A stretch of DNA of 64,000 nucleotides. Source: Flavobacterium branchiarum. GTDB lineage: Bacteria; Bacteroidota; Bacteroidia; Flavobacteriales; Flavobacteriaceae. The DNA lies in assembly GCF_030409845.1 (NCBI RefSeq), contig NZ_JAUFQQ010000003.1, positions 310,001-374,000 on the forward strand, in the 5' to 3' direction. Positions 8,863 to 17,612 of the stretch are shown here, piece by piece. The notes beneath the pieces were generated by a model. That model did not search any database and was not told the DNA's origin. It saw nothing but the letters and a program-made list of their open reading frames with translations. The translations under genes were made by a program, and so were the position numbers. The first letter of the stretch is position 1; the number at the start of each line of letters is the position of its first letter.

Positions 8863-8896
8863 AAAAAAACTCCTTAAGAAATTAAGGAGTTTTTTT
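8863..8896 (-). terminator. Intrinsic terminator of tRNA-Val copy 2
   Basis: The same ACTCCTTAA/TTAAGGAGT hairpin as copy 1, with loop GAAA, lies directly 3' of the tRNA and has A/T runs on both sides. Confidence 0.8.
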
Positions 8897-8897
8897 G

Positions 8898-8972
8898 TGG
8901 GCGATGAGGGGTTCGAACCCCCGACCCCCTCGGTGTAAACGAGGTGCTCTGAACCAGCTGAGCTAATCGCCC
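8898..8972 (-). tRNA. tRNA-Val (anticodon TAC), copy 2
   Basis: The tRNA part matches copy 1: GGGCGAT/ATCGCCC acceptor stem, discriminator A, anticodon TAC in loop TTTACAC, and no encoded CCA. Confidence 0.97.
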
Positions 8973-9264
8973 TATTTTACTAGGTTGCTATCATATTCTG
9001 ATTGCGTGTGCAAATATAAGATTGTTTTCTGGATTTCCTAGGCTTTTTTTATTCAGAAAGGATGAATTTTTAAGTTGTTTTTGCAATGATTTGATATCTA
9101 GTATGATTTTAATGAAATATAAAATGAAAAAATATTTTCAGTTAGCTATTTATAGGCTTATTCATACGTGTATTTTGTGCTAAATCTTTATAGCATTGTA
9201 AAATGTATTCTTGTTTTAATATAGAAAAGCTAATGTTTAGTATTGTTGACTGAAAATGTTATTT

Positions 9265-10299
9265 CTAATTGTCTTTATTTTTAAAGTCTTTGATAGTTTT
9301 TCCGTCATAGCGATGCACACCGTTCATAGATCCAAACCAAATGTCCCCATTTCGAGCTTCTAAAATACCAAAAAGAACATTATCTGCAGTGCTAATTTCG
9401 GTTACAATTGGTTTTTTATCAGACAAAGAGTTTCCGTCATAGTGAAAAAGTGCCCAAGATTGACTATTGCCTTTTTGTGTAGTAGTCCAAATATTGCCTT
9501 TTGTGTCTTCGATTATATAGCCAGTAAAATTCTTTGTGAAATTAGTGAATGTATTACCGTCATAGCGCCAAAGACCATCAGCTCCACCAAGCCAGATATT
9601 TCCTTTTTTGTCCTCTATTATGGAACGAACATTTTTAAAAGGTTTGTCGTTATGAGAGAAAACTGAAAATGTTTTTCCATCATAGGCAAAGGTGTTGCTT
9701 CTTGTAGCAAACCAAATTTTGCCTTTTTTATCTTCAATGATAGAGTTAACCTCATAGGGACGTCTGCTTGGAAAAGTTTTCCCAGTAAGATCGACATTCA
9801 TTTCGTTGCCCTCTATAATATAATTTTGAAAAGACTTTCCGTCGAAACGACTTGCTCCTCCAGAAACACCAAACCAAATAGTACCCTTTTTATCTTCATA
9901 AATACTTGTTACTTCGTTATTAAGAAGCCCTTCTTTGATTGTGAAATTCTGAAAAGATTTGCCATCGTAATAATAAGCACCTGAGCCAATACTTCCAAAC
10001 CAGAAGTTTCCTTTTTTATCTTCTAAAATTGAAAAAAAACGGAAGGGAATTACTTTGCTTGTAATGTTGGTAAAAGAGTTTCCATCGTAACGAAATACAC
10101 CAGTAAATGTCGCAATCCAAATGTTGCCTTTTCTATCTTGTATGATATTTCGAGATAACGATGGAAGTTCGTCTGGGGTGATTACTCTTTTAGTTTCGGA
10201 GTTGATAATAATTTTTTCTCCCTCTATTCTTTTTTGTTGGCAGGATGTGTATAGAAAAAGCATTAATAGCAAAATATGAATCTGTAAGTATCTCTTCAT
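9265..10299 (-). CDS. Beta-propeller lipoprotein (two-component-regulator propeller repeats)
   Basis: The protein has 344 residues. It starts with a lipoprotein-type signal ending FLYTSC, with the Cys near residue 20. The rest is about eight repeats of 35-40 residues, each pairing EDKKGNIWFG-type and YDGKSFTNF-type motifs. This is the Reg_prop pattern found in the sensor part of hybrid two-component systems, where it forms a beta propeller. Here no transmembrane helix, kinase or DNA-binding domain follows, so it is a stand-alone lipid-anchored propeller. A role in ligand or glycan binding is plausible but not shown. It has no operon partners. Confidence 0.85.
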   Translation of the reverse strand: MKRYLQIHILLLMLFLYTSCQQKRIEGEKIIINSETKRVITPDELPSLSRNIIQDRKGNIWIATFTGVFRYDGNSFTNITSKVIPFRFFSILEDKKGNFWFGSIGSGAYYYDGKSFQNFTIKEGLLNNEVTSIYEDKKGTIWFGVSGGASRFDGKSFQNYIIEGNEMNVDLTGKTFPSRRPYEVNSIIEDKKGKIWFATRSNTFAYDGKTFSVFSHNDKPFKNVRSIIEDKKGNIWLGGADGLWRYDGNTFTNFTKNFTGYIIEDTKGNIWTTTQKGNSQSWALFHYDGNSLSDKKPIVTEISTADNVLFGILEARNGDIWFGSMNGVHRYDGKTIKDFKNKDN

Positions 10300-11153
10300 T
10301 GCATTTTGTGTTAGCTCAAATTTTATACTAATATAGAAACAATTCTTAATAAATTATCAAATGCCTTTTGGTTTGTTAGATGCTATGGTGATTTGTGTTT
10401 TGTAGGTTTTTTTTTCTTTTTTTTTCTTTTTGTGGTTGAGTTGTATTCGAATCTAACCTTCGTAAGATAGTATATACTATGAAAACCAAATTTTAAAGAA
10501 TTTTGTGTGTCGATTTTACCACAAAATTTAATCAGTTTTAAGAATCTAAACCTGTTAACTAAGGCTATAATTGAATAACAAAGATGTAGAATTTAAGCCC
10601 CAGTTTATATTAATGCGGTAAGTAGAGGATATCTGGTATGTGATAATTTTAAAGCCTCTTAATTTATGTGGCAAAGAGAAGATGCTAGTTCCACTTTTAT
10701 CATGATGTAGTTTTTGTAGATAGTTGGTTTATAGCGGTTTGTTTTGATAATGTTTCTGACGAATAACTCAATTTGTTGTTTTTTAATCCTAGATCATTAT
10801 AATATGTAGTATATAAACTTTGTTAAAAAATATTTAATTATAAGAATTTATTGATATATTTATCGCTTTAATGAAATAGTGTAATTTTTATTATGTCGTT
10901 TCAATATTATTAAAAGTTTGTAGAAAGAACTACAAATTAGTAAACGTGAACTATGATTTGGCTCAGGAAACAGATCCTTCAGCGTGTTCTTTTATGGTAA
11001 CTCGAAATATAATAAGTAAGTGAGAATAAGAAATCGCACAGAGAAGATAAATCGCAAAATTGGCGAGTTTCGATAACAAAGAAGTTGCCATAAATATTAA
11101 AAGCTTTAAAAGTGTACACTCACATTAGGAACAAAATTTAATAATAAATAATT
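10300..11153. other. Long non-coding region upstream of the Tle1-like effector gene
   Basis: There are about 850 bp without a supportable gene. I see a T-rich tract near 10409-10434, a TAGTATATACTA palindrome near 10469, and a hairpin TTTGTAG-N6-CTACAAA at 10917-10936. It presumably holds promoters for both flanking genes, but I could not identify a clear TAnnTTTG box. Confidence 0.4.
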
Positions 11154-12815
11154 ATGAGTATTGTAAGAATTATCGGTGGAGAGATGAAAAATACCACCAG
11201 AGGGAAAATGGATTTACATGCTACAGAAGGTGATTTTAATATAAATGCCGCTACAGAAATTAATTGGGACGGAGGAGAAGGTGGTGTTGTTCATAGAGAA
11301 TATGAACCATTACATCCAGATGATTCACTTTCTAACGAAAAAATAGTAAGGCTTAATTTATTTTTTGATGGCACACAAAATAATAAAACAAATACTGAAG
11401 CAGGAAAATTGCATCCTAATTCTAATCACGTAGATGATAGTTATACAAATGATTATTCTAATGTGGCGCGAGGTTTTGATGCTACAGATCCTACCAAAGA
11501 AAATCAAGTACGTGTTTATATAGAAGGTATAGGAACTGAAAACTTAAAAAGTGAGACTACTTTTTTTGGCAATCTGCCTAATAATTCCGGTATCCCTTTG
11601 GGTGAGGGTATTCGTGGTGTAAAGGCAAAAGTAACCAAAGGATGTTTTGAAGCAGGGAAAGGTTTGAATGAATATGCGGGAAAAGCCATTACGTTACAAG
11701 TAAATGTTTTTGGGTTTAGCAGAGGAGCCACTGCAGCTAGGTATTTTCTGCACATAGCGACTAATCCTGTTGAGACCAATAATCCTACGTTTAGTAATTA
11801 CGAAGTTGCACTTCCTCCATTTGGCATAAAATGCCCGAGATATTTAAAAACAAAAGAAACGGATATGCAGGTGCAAAAATATGGTTTTTTTGGTGCTTGT
11901 CTTGCGAAGTGGGATGTCATACCTGCAAATATCATTTTTAATTTTGTTGGCTTATACGATACTGTAGCTGCTTACGGTGCAGACCATCGGGGCAAAGCAA
12001 TTCCGGGTACGACGATAAGTATTATAGATAATGATACCAAACAACTGGGGTTGGATGCAGTTAATAAGGCTTCTTTTGTGCTTCAGTTTGCTGCAGACGA
12101 CGAACACCGTGATAATTTTGACTTGACCAATATAAATAGTGCGGGGATACATGGATTAGAGTTTACTCTACCTGGAGTTCACTCAGATATTGGTGGCTGT
12201 TATGTCGAGAATGATTCAGAAAATGTAGATCTTTTTTATGAACCTTATTTTAATCGAGATTGTAATAAATTTAAAGAGATTTTAGAAGAAGAAGGATGGT
12301 ACAAACCTCATGAGTTAAAAATTGTACATTCTTATACTACCGATTTTACTAAAAAAGTACCTGTAGAGTATGACGCTAATCCTGTAGGGAACTTCGGCTT
12401 GGTGGGTACCAGAAAAAACATACACAATAGTTATGATAAGGTTGCGCTAAACCAAATGTTTCATTACTCAAAACAATTTGATGTAGCATATAAGAATTTA
12501 AGTCTAAATGACCATAAAATAAAAAGTTCTTTTCTGATAACAGTAAACAATCAGTTAGTGCGTTACATCAATGCTTGCTCGCATTTAAGAAATCAGTATG
12601 TTATACGGTTTAATAGTGGGGAGAATATTACAAATGAATATCTCGCTGCTATAAAAAAAATTAAATATCAGGATTATATAAATGAAGATGATTTAAAAAC
12701 ACTGCGAAATGAATACTTGCACTGGTCGTCTAGCGCTACCAAATTTGGCTACGGTCCTAAGGTAGGAGGTATAAAGAATGCAATAGAAAGAAACCGTAAT
12801 ATACAATATGGATAG
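11154..12815 (+). CDS. Tle1-like (DUF2235) phospholipase, putative type VI effector
   Basis: The protein has 553 residues. It carries the alpha/beta-hydrolase features of the T6SS Tle1-like/DUF2235 family: an early VRLNLFFDGTQNN strand, nucleophile motif GFSRG with Ser189, a VGLYDTV segment with candidate acid Asp269, AADDEHR (313-319), and GVHSDIGG with candidate His343. Tle1 enzymes are phospholipases delivered to target cells. There is no signal peptide, consistent with T6SS rather than Sec export. The first 50 or so residues (GGEMKNTTRGKMDLHATEG) precede the catalytic domain and may be a delivery tag. The next gene starts 8 nt inside this one and opens an array of four secreted lipoprotein-like paralogues, as expected of an effector with its immunity genes. 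No T6SS structural genes are in the window. Confidence 0.85.
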   Translation: MSIVRIIGGEMKNTTRGKMDLHATEGDFNINAATEINWDGGEGGVVHREYEPLHPDDSLSNEKIVRLNLFFDGTQNNKTNTEAGKLHPNSNHVDDSYTNDYSNVARGFDATDPTKENQVRVYIEGIGTENLKSETTFFGNLPNNSGIPLGEGIRGVKAKVTKGCFEAGKGLNEYAGKAITLQVNVFGFSRGATAARYFLHIATNPVETNNPTFSNYEVALPPFGIKCPRYLKTKETDMQVQKYGFFGACLAKWDVIPANIIFNFVGLYDTVAAYGADHRGKAIPGTTISIIDNDTKQLGLDAVNKASFVLQFAADDEHRDNFDLTNINSAGIHGLEFTLPGVHSDIGGCYVENDSENVDLFYEPYFNRDCNKFKEILEEEGWYKPHELKIVHSYTTDFTKKVPVEYDANPVGNFGLVGTRKNIHNSYDKVALNQMFHYSKQFDVAYKNLSLNDHKIKSSFLITVNNQLVRYINACSHLRNQYVIRFNSGENITNEYLAAIKKIKYQDYINEDDLKTLRNEYLHWSSSATKFGYGPKVGGIKNAIERNRNIQYG

Positions 12816-13911
12816 TTTTAAAAAAATAATACTAACGAGTATAGCATGCTTTGTGTTTTGTACTCAATTAACCCAATGTCAGATGATACAACCATTGCCA
12901 GAATTTCATGTAGAAATATGTTCTCCAGATAATAAATATAGGATTGAACCAATTTTTGATACTATAAAGACGCTCGAAGGAGTTCCAGCTGGACTACCTT
13001 ATGGAGGTTCGTCAGGACGATGGGGCAATTCAAGGAAAATTTGGACTTCACAAAAAGGGACCCCAATAGGGGCGGATATTACTTATTATTCAGGATACGA
13101 AGATGTGTTTTATCGACTAAATATTGATTTTCCTTTAGAGGCTATAAAAGACTATATGGAAAGAGTGTATTCCAGAGTAGATGATAGAAATGGAGAAACA
13201 CAGGAATATAAAAGATTGGGTAGAGGTTATGAATCTGGCGGAGGTGAAGCTTATGATAGTTTTAGTACATTGGTTTTTGGTTTTGCACCAAAAGGAATGG
13301 TTGTGGTATGGATGAATTTTGGTACTACGCGAATAGAATTAGGTCGCTATCAGGCTCAGAAAGTAATTGATGATGTTATTATAAATAAGGCAAGTAAAAA
13401 ACATTTAGAAAAGTATAGAATAACACCAGAGCGATTTGAGGAGGAAAAAGAAATACTACATATTTCTGATGCCAGTCCATCAAGATGGGATAATTATCGT
13501 AATCGCTATAACTGGCGTCCAGAAATAATTTCTGAAAGTCCCAGTTTTGAACTCCTGCAAATTTTAAATAGTTATTATAATGGCGAAGTAGAATATATGC
13601 TTCGTCCATGGGTTAGCAATATACCCTACAAAGAACGAGCAGTTCCCCAAGAAATAAATGTAGTCTGGTTGACAGGAGAAAACCATGAAGTAAAAAAACA
13701 GGCTTTTATCTATCTCAGTTGGATAAAAGCAAATGAAGCTTTTACAAATGCAGGAGACAAATTTGATATGCAGATAAAAATAGCTGAAAATAATAGTATT
13801 CAAGTTTTTCTAAATGGACAGCCGTTTGAAGTAGAAAGTATTAGAGTATTTGATTGGTCACCATCTATGCTCAATGGCGGGATGTATAAAAATGTAAAAA
13901 AAATAGAGTAG
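12808..13911 (+). CDS. DUF2931-like putative immunity lipoprotein, copy 1
   Basis: The protein has 367 residues. Its ATG overlaps the effector stop by 8 nt, so translation is probably coupled. The N-terminus (FKKIILTSIACFVFC then QLTQCQ) is a hydrophobic signal with a Cys that could be lipidated, although Gln before the Cys is not ideal for a lipobox. The body has GVPAGLPYG, GTPIGADITYYS, EDVFYRLNIDFP and SPSRWDNYRNRYNWRPE. The GTPIGADITYYS and EDVFYRL wording fits DUF2931, a family found beside Tle1-like genes; I am moderately sure of that name. A periplasmic anchor suits protection against a phospholipase. Its variable middle (DDVIINKASKKHLEKYRITPERF) is shared with copy 4. Confidence 0.65.
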   Translation: MDSFKKIILTSIACFVFCTQLTQCQMIQPLPEFHVEICSPDNKYRIEPIFDTIKTLEGVPAGLPYGGSSGRWGNSRKIWTSQKGTPIGADITYYSGYEDVFYRLNIDFPLEAIKDYMERVYSRVDDRNGETQEYKRLGRGYESGGGEAYDSFSTLVFGFAPKGMVVVWMNFGTTRIELGRYQAQKVIDDVIINKASKKHLEKYRITPERFEEEKEILHISDASPSRWDNYRNRYNWRPEIISESPSFELLQILNSYYNGEVEYMLRPWVSNIPYKERAVPQEINVVWLTGENHEVKKQAFIYLSWIKANEAFTNAGDKFDMQIKIAENNSIQVFLNGQPFEVESIRVFDWSPSMLNGGMYKNVKKIE

Positions 13912-13943
13912 TAATTTATTTGGCACAAAGTTGTGAAAGAGGA

Positions 13944-15038
13944 ATGAAAAAAATAATACTAACGAGTATAGCATGCTTTGTGTTTTGTACTCAATTAACC
14001 CAATGTCAGATGATACAGCCATTACCAGAATTTCATGTAGAAATATGTTCTCCAGATAATAAATATGATATAACTCCAGTCTACGATGTTATAAAAACCC
14101 TCGAAGGAGTTCCTGCAGGACTACCATATGGTAGCTCATCAGGGCGATGGGGTAATTCAGGTTCTATTTGGACTTCACAACAAGGGACCCCAATAGGGGC
14201 AGATATTACTTATTATTCACGCTACGAAGACGTGTTTTATCGACTAAATATTGATTTCCCATCAGAGACTATAAAAGACTATATGAAAAGAGCGTATTCC
14301 AGAGTAGATGATAGAAATGGAGAAACACAGGAATATAAAAGATTGGGTAGAGGTTATGAATCTGGAGGAGGAGAAGCTTATGATAGTTTTAGCACATTGG
14401 TTTTTGGTTTTGCACCAAAAGGAATGGTGATGGTATGGATGAATTTTGGTACTACTCGAATAGAATTAGGTCGTTATCAGGCTCAGATACTTACTGATTC
14501 AGCTGTTATAGAAAAAACCAAGAAAAAATATCTGTCAACTTATCGTTTAAGTTCAGAGCGATATGATGAAGCTGCAAAAGAATATTTTCTTGTAGATGCC
14601 AGTCCATCAAGATGGGATAATTATCGTAATCGCTATAACTGGCGTCCGGAAATAATTTCTGAAAGTCCCAGTTTTGAACTCCTACAAATTTTAAATAGTT
14701 ATTACAATGGCGAAGTAGAATATATGCTTCGTCCATGGGTTAGCAATGTTCCATACAAAGAACGAGCAGTTCCCCAAGAAATAAATGTAGTCTGGTTGAC
14801 AGGAGAAAACCATGAAGTAAAAAAACAGGCTTTTATCTATCTCAGTTGGATAAAAGCAAATGAAGCTTTTACAAATGCAGGAGACAAATTTGATATGCAG
14901 ATAAAAATAGCTGAAAATAATAGTATTCAAGTTTTTCTAAATGGACAGCCGTTTGAAGTAGAAAGTATTAGAGTATTTGATTGGTCACCATCTATGCTCA
15001 ATGGCGGGATGTATAAAAATGTAAAAAAAATAGAGTAG
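13944..15038 (+). CDS. DUF2931-like putative immunity lipoprotein, copy 2
   Basis: I start at the ATG (13944) that begins MKKIILTSIACF, not at an upstream in-frame TTG, because this places the signal peptide at the N-terminus as in copy 1. The product is 364 residues. It is nearly identical to copy 1 except for two blocks. Near the N-terminus it has YDITPVYDVIKT instead of YRIEPIFDTIKT. In the middle it has LTDSAVIEKTKKKYLSTYRL instead of the DDVIINKASKKH version. Both blocks match copy 3. The spacer from copy 1 is only 32 nt, so the array is probably one transcript with the effector. Confidence 0.65.
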   Translation: MKKIILTSIACFVFCTQLTQCQMIQPLPEFHVEICSPDNKYDITPVYDVIKTLEGVPAGLPYGSSSGRWGNSGSIWTSQQGTPIGADITYYSRYEDVFYRLNIDFPSETIKDYMKRAYSRVDDRNGETQEYKRLGRGYESGGGEAYDSFSTLVFGFAPKGMVMVWMNFGTTRIELGRYQAQILTDSAVIEKTKKKYLSTYRLSSERYDEAAKEYFLVDASPSRWDNYRNRYNWRPEIISESPSFELLQILNSYYNGEVEYMLRPWVSNVPYKERAVPQEINVVWLTGENHEVKKQAFIYLSWIKANEAFTNAGDKFDMQIKIAENNSIQVFLNGQPFEVESIRVFDWSPSMLNGGMYKNVKKIE

Positions 15039-15070
15039 TAATTTATTTGGCACAAAGTTGTGAAAGAGGA

Positions 15071-16165
15071 ATGAAAAAAATAATACTAACGAGTATAGTA
15101 TGCTTTGTGTTTTGTACTCAATTAACCCAATGTCAGATGATACAACCATTGCCAGAATTTCATGTAGAAATATGTGCGCCAGATAATAATTATGATATAA
15201 CTCCAGTGTATGATGTTATAAAAACCCTCGAAGGAGTTCCTGCAGGACTCCCATATGGTAGCTCCTCAGGGCGATGGGGCGATTCAGGTTCTATATGGAC
15301 TTCGCAACAAGGGACCCCAATAGGGGCAGATATTACTTATTATTCACGCTATGAAGACGTATTTTATCGACTAAATATTGATTTCCCATCAGAGACTATA
15401 AAAGACTATATGGAAAGAGCTTATTCTGCTTATGACGATAGAAATGGAGAAACACAGGAATATAAAAGACTTGGTCGCAGATACGAATCTGGAGGAGGAG
15501 AAGCTTATGATAGTTTTAGTACATTGGTTTTTGGTTTTGCGCCAAAAGGAATGGTGATGGTATGGATGAATTTTGGTACTACTCGAATAGAATTAGGTCG
15601 CTATCAGGCCCAAATACTAACTGATTCAGCTGTTATAGAAAAAACAAAGAAAAAATACCTATCAACTTATCGTTTAAGTTCAGAGCGCTATGATGAAGCT
15701 GCAAAAGAATATTTTCTTGCAGATGCCAGTCCATCAAGATGGGATAATTATCGTAATCGCTATAATTGGCGTCCAGAAATAATTTCTGAAAGTCCCAGTT
15801 TTGAACTCCTACAAATTTTAAATAGTTATTATAATGGTGAAGTAGAATATATGCTTCGCCCATGGGTTAGCAATGCTCCCTACAAAGAACGAGCAGTTCC
15901 CCAAGAAATAAATGTAGTCTGGTTGACAGGGAAAAACCATGAAGTAAAAAAACAGGCTTTTATCTATCTCAGTTGGATAAAAGCAAATGAAGCTTTTACA
16001 AATGCGGGAGACAAATTTGATATGCAGATAAAAATAGCTAAAAATAATAGTATTCAAGTTTTTCTAAATGGACAGCCGTTTGAAGTAGAAAGTATTAGAG
16101 TATTTGATTGGTCACCATCTATGCTCAATGGCGGGATGTATAAAAATGTAAAAAAAATAGAGTAG
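15071..16165 (+). CDS. DUF2931-like putative immunity lipoprotein, copy 3
   Basis: The start ATG at 15071 is chosen as for copy 2, giving 364 residues. It carries the same N-terminal and middle variant blocks as copy 2 (YDITPVYDVIKT; LTDSAVIEKTKKK). Residues just after the YMERAYS segment read AYDDRNGETQEYKRLGRRY, which matches copy 4 rather than copy 2. It is therefore a mosaic of the two types. The C-terminal 130 residues are the nearly invariant part of the family. Confidence 0.65.
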   Translation: MKKIILTSIVCFVFCTQLTQCQMIQPLPEFHVEICAPDNNYDITPVYDVIKTLEGVPAGLPYGSSSGRWGDSGSIWTSQQGTPIGADITYYSRYEDVFYRLNIDFPSETIKDYMERAYSAYDDRNGETQEYKRLGRRYESGGGEAYDSFSTLVFGFAPKGMVMVWMNFGTTRIELGRYQAQILTDSAVIEKTKKKYLSTYRLSSERYDEAAKEYFLADASPSRWDNYRNRYNWRPEIISESPSFELLQILNSYYNGEVEYMLRPWVSNAPYKERAVPQEINVVWLTGKNHEVKKQAFIYLSWIKANEAFTNAGDKFDMQIKIAKNNSIQVFLNGQPFEVESIRVFDWSPSMLNGGMYKNVKKIE

Positions 16166-16198
16166 TAATTTATTTGACACAAAGTTGTGAAAAGAGGA

Positions 16199-17293
16199 AT
16201 GAAAAAAATAATACTCATGAGTATAGCATGCTTTGTGTTTTGTACTCAATTACTCCAATGTCAGATGATACAACCATTGCCAGAATTTCATGTAGAAATA
16301 TGTTCTCCAGATAATAAATATAGGATTGAACCAATTTATGATACTATAAAGACGCTCGAAGGAGTTCCAGCTGGACTACCTTATGGAGGTTCCTCAGGGC
16401 GATGGGGAGATTCAGGTTCTGTATGGACTTCACAAAAAGGGACCCCAATAGGGGCGGATATTACTTATTATTCAGGATATGAAGACGTATTTTATCGACT
16501 AAATATTGATTTCCCATCAGAGACTATAAAAGACTATATGGAAAGAGCTTATTCTGCTTATGACGATAGAAATGGAGAAACACAGGAATATAAAAGACTT
16601 GGTCGCAGATACGAATCTGGAGGAGGAGAAGCTTATGATAGTTTTAGTACATTGGTTTTTGGTTTTGCACCAAAAGGAATGGTGATGGTATGGATGAATT
16701 TTGGTACTACTCGAATAGAATTAGGTCGCTATCAGGCTCAGGAAGTAATTGATGATGTTATTATAAATAAGGCAAGTAAAAAACATTTAGAAAAGTATAG
16801 AATAACACCAGAGCGATTTGAGGAGGAAAAAGAAATACTACATATTTCTGATGCCAGTCCATCAAGATGGGATAATTATCGTAATCGCTATAATTGGCGT
16901 CCAGAAATAATTTCTGAAAGTCCCAGTTTTGAACTCCTACAAATTTTAAATAGTTATTATAATGGTGAAGTAGAATATATGCTTCGCCCATGGGTTAGCA
17001 ATGCTCCCTACAAAGAACGAGCAGTTCCCCAAGAAATAAATGTAGTCTGGTTGACAGGAGAAAACCATGAAGTAAAAAAACAGGCTTTTATCTATCTCAG
17101 TTGGATAAAAGCAAATGAAGCTTTTACAAATTCGGGAGACAAATTTGATATGCAGATAAAAATAGCTAAAAATAATAGTATTCAAGTTTTTCTCAATGGA
17201 CAGCCGTTTGAAGTAGAAAGTATTAGAGTGTTTGATTGGTCACCATCTATGCTTAATGGCGGCATGTATAAAAATGTAAAAAAAATAGAGTAG
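16199..17293 (+). CDS. DUF2931-like putative immunity lipoprotein, copy 4
   Basis: The start ATG at 16199 gives MKKIILMSIACF and 364 residues; an upstream in-frame GTG is less likely. The N-terminal and middle variant blocks are of the copy 1 type (YRIEPIYDTIKT; DDVIINKASKKH), while the AYDDRNGE stretch matches copy 3. The putative lipidation region reads QLLQC instead of QLTQC. It is the last unit, and a fragment of a different gene begins within 10 nt of its stop. Confidence 0.65.
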   Translation: MKKIILMSIACFVFCTQLLQCQMIQPLPEFHVEICSPDNKYRIEPIYDTIKTLEGVPAGLPYGGSSGRWGDSGSVWTSQKGTPIGADITYYSGYEDVFYRLNIDFPSETIKDYMERAYSAYDDRNGETQEYKRLGRRYESGGGEAYDSFSTLVFGFAPKGMVMVWMNFGTTRIELGRYQAQEVIDDVIINKASKKHLEKYRITPERFEEEKEILHISDASPSRWDNYRNRYNWRPEIISESPSFELLQILNSYYNGEVEYMLRPWVSNAPYKERAVPQEINVVWLTGENHEVKKQAFIYLSWIKANEAFTNSGDKFDMQIKIAKNNSIQVFLNGQPFEVESIRVFDWSPSMLNGGMYKNVKKIE

Positions 17294-17300
17294 TAATTTT

Positions 17301-17377
17301 CAATTATCTGTTTCTTGTAAATTTGGAAACAGTAAAATAAGAGTGTAATAAAGGCAATTAAGAAGAAGTGTAATTAG
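17301..17377 (+). pseudogene. Remnant of the 3' end of a TonB-receptor-type gene
   Basis: Bases 17301-17357 match the 3' end of the outer membrane gene at about 19911-19967 with roughly six mismatches in 57, reading QLSVSCKFGNSKIRV before a premature stop. A shortened stretch with similarity to the last codons of that gene (agaagaa to attag) follows. It is the scar of a second copy of that gene, of which only the tail remains next to the immunity array. Confidence 0.75.
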
Positions 17378-17612
17378 TGCACAGTCATATTTAATTAAAA
17401 TTAATAAAATAACAATACCTAAACAAACCTTGCGTAGAATTGAAGTTGTTTGTATGTTGAAAATAAAGTTGGATAGCCTAAGAGGGAATATATTTAAATC
17501 TTTCAGTAAGTTAAAGTCATAAATCTTTCCTTGTTAAAATAAAAAATAATAATTTGGCAGGATATAATAGACCCCTTTTTTTTGTGCAATTAAATTCACA
17601 ATTTACTATACA
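17378..17612. other. Intergenic region before the outer membrane receptor gene
   Basis: No gene was found. The stretch is AT-rich and presumably holds the promoter for the gene at 17613. No clear TAnnTTTG box was identified. Confidence 0.3.

Larger units (their letters stand above)
8845..9041 (-). repeat. 197-bp tRNA-Val module, copy 2 (direct repeat of 5531-5727)
   Basis: This is the second near-identical module in the same orientation as copy 1. It holds the terminator hairpin, the tRNA and the promoter with -7 box TATATTTG at 9011-9018. Similarity begins at taagtgaaataatgg and ends at ggatttcctag, exactly as in copy 1, so the two bracket a 3.1-kb interval. Confidence 0.85.
12823..17293 (+). 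repeat. Tandem array of four gene-sized repeats, unit about 1,127 bp
   Basis: Equivalent positions recur at 12831, 13958, 15085 and 16213, giving periods of 1,127, 1,127 and 1,128 bp. The spacer after each stop (tagtaatttattt-g-cacaaagttgtgaaa) is almost unchanged. The last 450 or so bases of each unit are nearly identical, while the region coding for residues about 47-60 and 190-225 comes in two versions. Confidence 0.95.

Noticed and set aside
13379..17185. Recurring antisense frames of 76 and 79 residues in every immunity copy
   Set aside because: They recur only because the coding strand is repeated; their variation follows third-position changes of the sense gene.
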